From assembly GCA_017475035.1 (NCBI GenBank), contig JAFVGK010000150.1, positions 1 through 37,185 of the forward strand: a DNA stretch of 37,185 nt, in the 5' to 3' direction. The translations under genes were made by a program, and so were the position numbers. The notes below the pieces were generated by a model. The model ran no database searches. It worked only from the letters and a program-made list of their open reading frames with translations, and was not told the origin of the DNA. Shown here one piece after another: positions 16,586-24,812 of this stretch. This DNA is from Blautia sp. (GTDB lineage: Bacteria; Bacillota; Clostridia; Lachnospirales; Lachnospiraceae). Positions within the stretch are counted from its first letter, which is position 1, and each line of letters begins with the position of its first letter.

Positions 16586-17497
16586 ATGCAAGAACAAGAA
16601 AGACCGCAGTCAGATAAAACACCTGTGAATACCAAATACCACTCTGGCTTTGTCAGTGGATTGGAATTATTGTTGTGGCAATACCGGGAGCAGGTTGATA
16701 TTGAGACTGAGAAATGGTTGAGTACGGAAGGAATCCGGATGGATGTTCTTATCCTGAAAAAGGATCCGTCTGTAGAGCTTGATTTTGATGTAGGCAGGAT
16801 ATTCAGAGGGCACAACATCCTGGAATACAAGAGGCCAGATGATAAACTGAATATTGATGTGTTTGCCAAGGTCATGGCATATGCTAATCTGTATAAGTCG
16901 CAGGGGATTCCTGTGAACTCTATTTCGTACAGCGATATCAGCGCGACAATTTACCGTCATGCCTATCCTCGGGACGCATTTCATCAGTTAAAAGAACATG
17001 GCGCTGTGATTGAGGAGAAGTATCCGGGCGTCTATTATGTCACTGGAATGAGCCCGTTTCCAGTCCAGATTCTTGTGGGGAGACGGCTTGATCCAAAAGA
17101 ATATGCGATGTTTCGTGTACTCAGGTCCGGGGCAAGTGACGAGGATATCAGAAGTTTCAAAGATATGGCCATCCAGAACAAGGACGCCGCTTATCAAAAA
17201 AGTGTAGACATTATTTTCCAGGTCAGTATTTCCGCAAACAAGGAAAGCTATGCCAGGTTGTATAAGGAGGATCAGGAAATGTGCGAAGCGATGAGAGAAT
17301 TGATGAAAGATGATTTTATACAAGCAGAGAAGCGAGGCGAAAAGAAGGGCGAAAAGAAGGGCGAGAAGAAAGGTGAAAGTAAGCTTGCCACACTGATGGA
17401 TAAACTGTTTTCTCTTGGCCGAGTAGAAGATGCGAAAAAGGCAGCCAGGGACGAGGTGTTTCGGGCTGGATTGTTCAAGGAATTTCAGATCCTTTGA
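16586..17497 (+). CDS. Rpn/PD-(D/E)XK nuclease-family (transposase-like) protein
   Basis: ATG 16586 is chosen over GTG 16574 because GAGGATCAGG and AAAGGGG precede it. The 303-residue protein has PD-(D/E)XK signatures: Asp in GIRMDVLIL (about 47-55) and ExK in HNILEYKRPDD (about 83-93), followed by a helical region. The C-terminal third is charged and carries a tandem GEKK repeat (about 251-262). Rpn proteins are recombination-promoting nucleases related to YhgA-like putative transposases, and many Lachnospiraceae carry several copies. It is a monocistronic unit with its own promoter and ends at structured element A. Confidence 0.75.
   Translation: MQEQERPQSDKTPVNTKYHSGFVSGLELLLWQYREQVDIETEKWLSTEGIRMDVLILKKDPSVELDFDVGRIFRGHNILEYKRPDDKLNIDVFAKVMAYANLYKSQGIPVNSISYSDISATIYRHAYPRDAFHQLKEHGAVIEEKYPGVYYVTGMSPFPVQILVGRRLDPKEYAMFRVLRSGASDEDIRSFKDMAIQNKDAAYQKSVDIIFQVSISANKESYARLYKEDQEMCEAMRELMKDDFIQAEKRGEKKGEKKGEKKGESKLATLMDKLFSLGRVEDAKKAARDEVFRAGLFKEFQIL
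17336..17371 (+). repeat. 12-bp tandem repeat, three copies
   Basis: GGCGAAAAGAAG is repeated twice exactly, with a third copy changed at two positions. It encodes the GEKK repeat in the C-terminus of the Rpn-like protein. Copy-number slippage here would change linker length without shifting the frame. Confidence 0.8.
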
Positions 17498-17514
17498 TGA
17501 GAACAAATAGAACA

Positions 17515-17595
17515 CCCGTGTGAGCTTTTTCACTTGAGTACTTGGGAGCATTCCTCCCCGGTTCTCTGGTAAAATCGCACACACGGGGATTTTTT
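17515..17595 (+). ncRNA. Structured element A (terminator-like RNA)
   Basis: An outer stem CCCGTGTG (17515-17522) with CACACGGG (17580-17587) is followed by GA and six T (17590-17595). Inside are GAG/CTC pairing and a GGGAG-CATTC-CTCCC hairpin. The motif GAGTACTTGGG and the 3' segment CTCTGGTAAAATCG match elements B and C. The element follows the Rpn-like gene directly. It certainly could terminate transcription; its 60-nt structured interior is more than a terminator needs. Confidence 0.65.
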
Positions 17596-17604
17596 ATTTT
17601 CTGC

Positions 17605-17633
17605 TTGATATTTCTGACTCCTTCGTTTATAGT
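17605..17633 (+). promoter_or_regulatory. Promoter of the 103-residue orphan gene
   Basis: TTGATA (17605-17610) and TATAGT (17628-17633) lie 17 bp apart, starting 10 nt after the T tract of element A. The gene starts 30 nt beyond the -10 box. Confidence 0.55.
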
Positions 17634-17662
17634 CCATAGCTACAAACAAGGAGGGAAAAGCT

Positions 17663-17974
17663 GTGAAAAACCTTACTGCTGTGGACTACGTAAGAACATC
17701 TCTTGACCATGACTTCAAATCACAAGCACCTATCATTCAAACCTGGCTGGAGAATCGAATGAAGGATCTGGATGATGAATGGATTCCGGTTTCTGATCAG
17801 GAACAGGCAGATTTCCAAGGTATTCTGGAACTCCTTGTCTACCCGTTTCTCGTCTGCTACAAAGCTCTGATTGACTCTGACGTTTCAGAAGCCCGTGCTG
17901 GTAAATACTGCCAGCAGATCTGGAAGAAGATGCCTGTGAGTATCATGGAAACCACACTGGCCAGCCTCGTGTGA
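17663..17974 (+). CDS. Orphan hypothetical protein (103 aa) between elements A and B
   Basis: GTG 17663 follows CAAGGAGGGAAAAGCT. The 103-residue product begins MKNLTAVDYVRTSLDHDFKS and contains WLENRMKDLDDEW, FQGILELLVYPFLVCYKALI and a C-terminal KYCQQIWKKMPVS. It looks mainly alpha-helical, with no signal peptide and no clear membrane segment. I do not recognise it. It has its own promoter and is bracketed by structured elements A (30 nt before the promoter -10 region) and B (17 nt after the stop). Whether the two RNAs are more than terminators for this cassette is open. Confidence 0.65.
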   Translation: MKNLTAVDYVRTSLDHDFKSQAPIIQTWLENRMKDLDDEWIPVSDQEQADFQGILELLVYPFLVCYKALIDSDVSEARAGKYCQQIWKKMPVSIMETTLASLV

Positions 17975-17990
17975 GCCAGGATAATATTTG

Positions 17991-18067
17991 CCCTGTGTCG
18001 CGATTTCAGGAGAGTACTTGGGGAATTATCCAACCGGCTCCGCTGAAAACGCGACACAGGGTTTTTT
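17991..18067 (+). ncRNA. Structured element B (terminator-like RNA)
   Basis: A perfect 12-bp stem joins CCCTGTGTCGCG (17991-18002) to CGCGACACAGGG (18050-18061), then six T (18062-18067). Inside are TTCAG/CTGAA, GGAG/CTCC and TTGG/CCAA helices. It shares GAGTACTTGGGG and CTCCGCTGAAAACG with its relatives and is the most regular of the three copies. It follows the orphan gene by 17 nt. Confidence 0.7.
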
Positions 18068-18090
18068 CTATTTCCTCACTATCTCAAATT

Positions 18091-18133
18091 ATCAGACAAA
18101 TAGCTACAGCATCACATATTCATCAGACAAATA
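18091..18133. repeat. Two copies of a 12-bp direct repeat
   Basis: ATCAGACAAATA occurs at 18091-18102 and again at 18122-18133. This lies in the 205-base non-coding stretch between element B and the adhesin pseudogene, where no gene or promoter is convincing. It may be a footprint of rearrangement. Confidence 0.4.
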
Positions 18134-18272
18134 CACTTTCTCCACTTCCCCATGGAATCAGGGCACTTCTCTCGCGAATTAGAACTTATTTTTTGCCGTT
18201 TTTTGCCCTTTTTCCGCAAAAACCGCCCGATTTTCTCACGCAATATGAGTTCATTTTGAATTTGGTAAACAG

Positions 18273-21200
18273 TGGGTGGATTTCCACTGGGAAGTGGACG
18301 GTCGAAGCTTTGAGTTCAGCATCCCGGGCGGCGGCTATATTGCGCTGTCCGACCTGATGGGTATGCTTGGTATCGTGAATCAGGATGCGGAGGATAAGGC
18401 TGAGCAAATCTCCGATTTTATGGCTGACGTTGAGAACGTGGAGTTCAGCGCACCAGAGTTTATGAGTGTGAGCCGGGTTGAAGAGGACACCACCGTAGGA
18501 GAAATAAAGGATCGCCTTGGTTTGGTGTGTGAAAACTCCGCACTGCTCAAAGAGGAAGCCTTGGAGGCTATAAACGCATCAGAAATCAAGGCCGGAGACT
18601 GGGCATTGATCAGCGTGGTACCGTTCGAAACGGAAGAAAACCTGATCGTTACCTTGAAGGATGACGAGGAATTCTCCATCCGGGTTACGGATGCACAGCT
18701 CAGAAAGACCGTTATCAGTGCAGATGGCAATGCCTATGAAATCACCGTAACGTATTTTGGAACGGCTCAGATTCCAGACGGTGCGGAACTCAAAGTGAGA
18801 GAAATCCTTGAGGATGACGAGGATTACACAGAATACTACAAGAAAACCATCGCGAAGACAGAAGAGCTCAATATTGACGATTTTTCTGAGAATACGTCTG
18901 ATGAGGGTGCTAAAGATCCCGCAGAAGTCCCTGAGGGTGTTAAAGATGAAGAGACGTATGTCGAGGATTCCGAAGAGAAGGAATCCACGTGGACATCAAG
19001 AAATACCTTTGCAGCAGCTGCGGTGAAGCCTGAAATCGACAAGATTTTCGATTACGTACGTTTTTTCGATATTCGGATCTGGGCCGAAGGGCGGGAGGTC
19101 GAGCCGCAGTCCGATGTTTCTGTTGCAATCTCCCTGGCTGATGTGCCAGAGGATATGTCTTCTGACCTGCAGGTCGTGCACTTTGGCAAGGGCGGCACGG
19201 AGTTGCTGAATGCTGAGGAGCACTGGAAGATCGAAGAGGATGCAGCTGTTACCGAGCTTTCATTCACAACCGATGGATTTTCGGTATACACAGTCGCGTC
19301 CACGGCCAACAACCTTGGCGAAAATATATTTCTCAGGGATTATGTGCTGGTGAACCACGGGGTTGCGGTTTCACCGGAGCAGAATACTACATCAGGTTAT
19401 ACCCAGAACCGGCGCGGTATTCCTGTTACTGTGGCAAACGGTAGAATTTCTACCGACGAGGATACACTTCCGGTATGGCGATTGGGACGAGACTGGGATA
19501 ATAGGCAAAATAAGTGGCGCTATTATGTTTCCACTATATATGAGGACAAGACACAGTACCTGCATATTGCAAACAACAACAGTGGAGCAACAAATATAAG
19601 CACCGAAAAACAGTATCTCCGGATCGAAACCCGAAACAATGGAACCGAATACAGGTTTTATCGCGAACATAGCGGACAATCGCTGGATCTGTTTGATAAC
19701 AATTACCAGCACGGCTTCGGCACCTATGATGGTAATAGGGAATATGAATACTTTACGCTCTACGAACTTGGTGAGGAGATTCGCAACAAAGTGACGGTGC
19801 ATTTTGTCGACAGAGACGGGAACCCACTGACCGGGGTAACCTACAGTGGGGATTATGGCGACTATGTCGTCAATAATGAGGATGGCACCTTTGAGATTCC
19901 CTACAACTGGAAGAGTCCCAATGAAGCTGTCGTCAACCTGAAGACAGACTTTGCCAAGTCCGGCTATACCTATTCCAGCAGTCACCTGGCAGGAATCCGG
20001 ACGGGGGAAGCCGAGCTGAAATGGGGTGGACTCACCATTGATGAGAAACTGCACAGCACGGGTCATGCCCTGGAGTATTACACTGATCGAGGCAGGAATA
20101 GTCCTCCGGATATCAACACTCAGTATCCTTATACTAACGACGTGGGAAATGTAGGATATTTCCCTCCACGCGTATTCAATTTCAACGATCAACTGAAGGT
20201 ATACAAATCTGATAACAGTGAAGTGGTTTATACTCAGGCGGGCGTGGACAAGGATGTTTATGTCATACTGGATCCGGTCACTTCAGGCAACGGTTCAGGG
20301 AACAACAGCGGCTCCGGTTCGGGCAGCAGCGGCTCCGGCAGCGGTGGAGGCTCGCACGATGCGGAGGATCCCAACTTCCATAAACAGCTGACGCCAAATC
20401 AGGACGGTACCTATACTCTGTCGCTTAGTGTGACTGGTCATGCAAAGAATACAACTGAGCAGCCCAAGGCTAATATTCTGTTGGTTGTGGATACTTCTTC
20501 CAGTATGAATGGCAGTACCACAGACTTAAACGGTAATTCCAGCACTCGTCTTAATGCAACTAAGGGTGAGCTCAAAACATTGGGGGGATTGCTGTTGGAC
20601 AAGAACACGACCGAGCATCCGGACAGCGTAGAGCTTGCCATGATTTCTTTTGATGGCGATGTCGTGAATGAATTAGACTGGGTGAAAGCCAAGAATGAGT
20701 TTAGCAGCTGTGTAGATTCCAGCAGTCATCTGAAAATGCATCGAGGAACCGACTGGGAGGATGCTCTCCAGAAGGCTTTGGAAATTGCTGATGACAAAAA
20801 GGAAAAGGAACCGGATCAGCCGGTGTTTATCGTGTTCTTCACAGATGGCGAGCCTTCCCAATATTCGAACTTTCATGGAACAGGTGATTTTAATGGCTCT
20901 GGCGGGAACTACCAGCATTATTACAGCTATTACCTTTCCAGGGAAACGACCAAGGATGAGATGCGTGCCATTGTTCTGTCGGGGCACCGACTCTACGGTG
21001 TGTATGCTTTCAATGATTATGATAACGCGAACGATAACAGACATCCAACCCATCCATATAACGAGGAGAAGGGACACGACCTGCTTCACCATGCGATACA
21101 ATACGGATATAACACCAACGCGGATCTCTCGGGTTCCTATTTCCATTATGCCAGAAACGGGTCTGAACTTAATAATGCCTTTTCTGCTATACTCAAGGCA

Positions 21201-23734
21201 ATCAATGAGACCGTCGGTTTTGACGAAGTGGTGATGACTGACAGCATCACCTCGCTCACCAGCGTAGGTATCAGCATGGACGGAGAAGAAGCGGTTGGGT
21301 TCAAGTATACCCGCTCCGGCGGACAATATGGTGCAAATGGAGAGACATGGACAACTGCACCGAAGGCAACCTATACTGAGGCGCATGATGGCGAACTTGC
21401 CAAGGTCACTTGGGATCTGAGTTCCTGCGGTATGCTGGAGGACGGCGTGACATATACGGTGAGCTTCACAGTGTGGCCGAGTCAGGATGCCTACGACTAC
21501 GTCACGAAGCTCAACAACAGGTTTATCGAATCCATTGACGATATACCTGAGCCTGATAGATCATGCTTCACATATAATCAGAAAACCGGGAGATATGAGG
21601 TCATGACCAATCCCGAGAGTGGGCCGACGCAGGATGGCAGCGTCACTAACAGGATTGACTACCATAAAGAGAAGACTGAGACAGTTAATGAACTTCCCCC
21701 GGGTGTGACGCCGGGAGTAAATATTCGGTGACTGAAGAGCCGGGGGATGACGACTGGCCGCAAGTCACAACGACGACCTGGTATAAAGAGAACGGAGAAG
21801 GAACCTGGATCAAACATGTGGTCTCCGAAGTGGTAACTGCCTTCGGACCGCCGGACGATAACATGGGCCTCGACGGCAGTGCCTTCAAGATTCGGAAAGA
21901 GTAGAGGGCCAGCCGTGAGAAGGAAATGATTGAGTTCCTCTACGACGTAACAACAGGCCTGCCCGTCGAGTCGCATATGTATCTTGATTTTAACGTCAGG
22001 AATGTAGATGACTCCGACCGTCCCAAAGATTTTTCACATGTCCGAATGGGCTACGATGAAACGATTCATGACTACAGATGGGCGGATGCAACGCACTCTG
22101 TTGAAGTGCATGGGATTTTCCATCAGGTGGGCACCATCTGGGAGAAGAATCTGGATATTTCCTATGGCTTGATGCTTTCTCCCGAGAACGCGAGTCTACG
22201 AGGACTTAAAGTGGATGACAAGCGTTATATCCCGATTTACGCGAGCAATGAGGACAGGCAAAATGGCATTATCAGTTATTATGTTTTGGAAAAGGGCCAC
22301 GACTACCAGATCGATGAACCCAGTCTGGATTACCGCTTCGAATTCGGGACCGACATCTACCACCCCATGCTGGTCAACGGTGAGCCTTCAAACGTGAAGA
22401 TCTCGTACCATCGGGCGAACGGAAAAGAGTACGGTATGCTGAAGGAATCGGAACAAACGTCCATATTGATAGGATGGAACGTGCTTCGCGGCAACCTGAA
22501 GATGAAAAAGACCGTGATCGGTCCGGACGGTGAACCGGAAACGAACAGTACCGCCAGCTTTGAATTCAAGGTCACACTAGCCAACGAAGGGGATCCTGGT
22601 CCGTTCTACAACGGCGTTGATGAGCATGGCGACCCAATCCCAGACGAGCAGAATATACCCTGGTACGGTGTGCAGCACAACGGTACAGGAGAAATCCTGT
22701 ATTATCACAGGGTGCTTGAGGATGGCAGCTACGAGTACGCAAATGAACTGACGGCTTGTGTGGACGGTAACTACAATAACGGCCTGCTGGAGGGCTATTT
22801 CGGAAACCAGATGATACCGGACGGGGAAAACCCCAGAAATATAGTTACGGCAGATATCCGGATGATCGCGACCGACGTGTGGACTATCGCCAACATCCCC
22901 AGCGGAACCATATATACGATCGAGGAGATCCCAACGAAAGGATATGATTTTGTCGACGCGGTGGAAACGGGCAGTGTTCCCGAAAACAGGGTCGACAGTC
23001 CGGATGCTCCCGTCATAGAGGGCGATGTCGAAATCAACACCACAACGGAGGTCGTATTTAAAAACCAGCGATGGCTCGAATTCGAGCTCCTCAAAGTAGA
23101 CGTGGATCAATTGGACGAGGAGAATCCCGAACCGCTGACCGGCGCGGCGTTTAAATTGCAGAAATATACGGATGTTAATTTCAGAACTCTGGATACAAAG
23201 TGGGGGAGCCGCGGCGAAAAGACGGCTGTGGATACAGCCGAGAATCCCGGCATCTTTCACTTTGAAGGTCTTCTGGAGGGTTATTACATGCTGGTGGAGA
23301 CAGCCTGGCCGATGGGATACGTGAAACTGGATAGTGATCCATTGTTCAAGGTAACCTTTACGAATGGTGAATTCCAGTTGCAGCTGCTCAAAGACGATGG
23401 CAGCGGTAATTTCGTTTCCGCCGATGGAAATCGCAATAACAATGTGAAGATCATGACAGTTCAGAGACCTGTTGGAAATGATTATGAAGGATCCGGCGGA
23501 ACTCAGTCAGACCCTCAGACCAACTCTGAAACTGACCCGGAGACCGATCCCGAAACTGATACGGAGAATGTGTTTCTGTTTATTTACGGCAACACCCCCG
23601 GTGCAGCTCTACCGAACGCCGGTGGCCTCGGAACGAATCTTTTCCACCTCATCGGCTGCATCCTGACGATGCTTGCAGGCGTGGGGATGGTTTTGAAGAG
23701 TAGATGGATGGAAGCGGCGCGAGAAAATCGATAA
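18273..23734 (+). pseudogene. Broken LPXTG-type vWA/Cna_B adhesin, paralog of the giant adhesin
   Basis: The reading frame opens at about 18273-18276 with no ATG or ribosome binding site, precisely where similarity to the giant protein begins (VDFHWEVDGRSFEFSIPGGG against VDFHYEINGKVYEFSIPGGG). The signal sequence and about 870 N-terminal residues of that paralog are absent. Three segments remain: frame to 21731; after a frameshift near 21718-21724, a second frame (SVTEEPGDDDWPQVTTTTW) to TAG 21902; then the same frame to 23734. Recognisable parts are a Ser/Gly linker, a von Willebrand A domain with MIDAS VVDTSSSM and FFTDGEP, Cna_B/SpaA-like regions (GAAFKLQKYTDVNFRTLDTK) and an anchor ALPNAGG followed by a hydrophobic segment. 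Unlikely to make functional protein. Confidence 0.8.
21902..21904 (+). other. In-frame TAG in the adhesin pseudogene
   Basis: The segments ending AFKIRKE and resuming at REKEMIEFLYDV are in one frame, separated by this TAG. In related adhesins I recall a Trp directly after RKE, so TAG probably arose from TGG. This is from memory and not checked. Confidence 0.55.
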
Positions 23735-23744
23735 ATATTCTGAG

Positions 23745-23785
23745 ACAGGCTCTGTGAATGATAGGAAAATCATCACAGAGCCTGT
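23745..23785 (+). terminator. Inverted repeat after the adhesin pseudogene
   Basis: ACAGGCTCTGTGA (23745-23757) and TCACAGAGCCTGT (23773-23785) pair perfectly over 13 bp around a 15-nt loop. The tail TGTTGATG is only mildly T-rich, so termination may be weak or bidirectional. It begins 11 bases after the stop codon. Confidence 0.6.
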
Positions 23786-23892
23786 TGTTGATGACAGCTG
23801 CGACAGTACGATTCCTGTCTTCTCTATTGATGTAATGAAGGGAAGTGTTGCGTATGCAGATGGCATGCTTCTTTATTACTTATTGAACGATA

Positions 23893-23968
23893 GCCTGTGT
23901 TCTGTTTTCGCGAGAGAACCGGGGTTTTTTCCCTCCTTCTCCGCTTAAATCGGGACACGGACTTTTTT
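23893..23968 (+). ncRNA. Structured element C (diverged relative of A and B)
   Basis: The outer arms 23893-23904 and 23951-23962 pair over 12 positions with three G-U pairs and one mismatch, followed by six T (23963-23968). Inside, GAGAA/TTCTC and a GGGG-loop-CCCT hairpin correspond to the inner helices of B. Shared segments are TTTCGCGAGAGAACC-GGGG and CTCCGCTTAAATCG. The pairing survives despite sequence changes, which supports a real RNA structure. No gene ends directly before it except the pseudogene, 158 nt upstream. Confidence 0.55.
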
Positions 23969-24426
23969 ATTTTTCTGGAAACCTATCAATTCACTTCCAT
24001 ATCCTCTTGTTGAAAAAAACTCTGTTCAAAGATCAGAATGGGGTTTATTCAAAACAGATAGTCAAAGCCAATCCGCTTTAGCTTCGTATAATAACAAATG
24101 AATAATAACAAGGTTTTCAGAACTGCATTCAAAATAATATGCATTTCTTCTGCTGCCCATGAATGAAGCTGAGCAGAAGCCGCTGTTTAAAGAAGATGGC
24201 AGAAGAGAAGGTCGTGACGAAGGAGTGTTGTTTCATTACGTTCGGAAACGACAGAGGTTTACGTAAGAAAAATATAAAACAGGCTTACAGAAAGATAAGA
24301 AATATCAGTTGAAAAAAGCAAATTACTGTCTGAACCTGCAATTTCTATTATCATAACATAAATCGGTAAATCAACGTAAAAATACGAAAAAAATATATTG
24401 AGTCTGTTGGTTGGTTTATATTTTAC
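23969..24426. other. AT-rich non-coding stretch
   Basis: No convincing gene is present between element C and the adhesin promoter. The only coding-like trace is a 35-residue frame at 24159-24266 that resembles an Rpn-family C-terminus. The rest is AT-rich sequence with no strong ribosome binding site. Confidence 0.5.
24159..24266 (+). pseudogene. Possible remnant of an Rpn-family C-terminus
   Basis: The 35-residue frame contains KPLFKEDGRREGRDEG, similar in style to the Glu/Gly/Arg repeats that end Rpn and related nuclease-transposase proteins. It has no ribosome binding site and no preceding catalytic domain. It could be a decayed relic of a copy like the one at 16586, or chance. Confidence 0.25.
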
Positions 24427-24465
24427 GTGACAATTGGTTGTAAATATGATATAATAAAACCAATT
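24427..24465 (+). promoter_or_regulatory. Promoter with overlapping inverted repeat, upstream of the giant adhesin
   Basis: GTGACA (24427-24432) and a perfect TATAAT (24450-24455) are spaced by 17 bp. AATTGGTT (24432-24439) and AACCAATT (24458-24465) are inverse copies covering the spacer edge and the start region, a placement that would suit an operator. The resulting leader would be about 350 nt. Confidence 0.55.
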
Positions 24466-24624
24466 ATGATTACTGTTTTTTCTTGCATAAGGCTCAGAAA
24501 TTTGGGTTGAAACAGTATTTAGAATAATTGCTTGATATTGTAAAAAATACATATTATTTATATATCTGATTCATGATATATGAGCAATAAAGTAAATAAA
24601 TGATTCTGGTATTAATAATTCCTC

Positions 24625-24812
24625 CGGATTGCTTGACGTTGAGTGCCGCCACAATCCGAAGAGATACGGGCATATCATAGGAATCTGCCGTTCTGTATGT
24701 TCGTATCGGGATGTAACGGAAGGGAGTCGCCACTGCAGGGCTGTTTTTAGTGGAAACAGGCTTTTTCACACCGGAATCCAGACGTAATTGTGACGACGAA
24801 AGGGGAATGGAA
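24625..24812 (+). other. Structured 5' leader of the giant adhesin
   Basis: Downstream of the promoter the sequence becomes GC-richer. It can form CGGATTG/CAATCCG (24625-24631 with 24652-24658) and a GATACG/CGTATC hairpin soon after. No known riboswitch class is recognised. The stretch from 24466 to 24624 is AT-rich and without a gene. Confidence 0.3.

Noticed and set aside
16586-18067. Type III toxin-antitoxin system made of the RNA elements and a nearby gene
   Set aside because: The elements are single dispersed copies, not tandem RNA repeats, and neither adjacent protein resembles a ToxN-like endoribonuclease.
17971-18357. 128-residue frame spanning element B and the pseudogene start
   Set aside because: It has no ribosome binding site, runs through a terminator-like RNA and enters the conserved adhesin domain in the wrong frame.
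19392-20192. 266-residue frame on the - strand
   Set aside because: It is antisense to a clearly conserved adhesin segment, with no start signals and no recognisable domain.
23754-23948. 64-residue frame after the adhesin pseudogene
   Set aside because: It begins inside the 13-bp inverted repeat, overlaps element C, has no ribosome binding site and resembles nothing.
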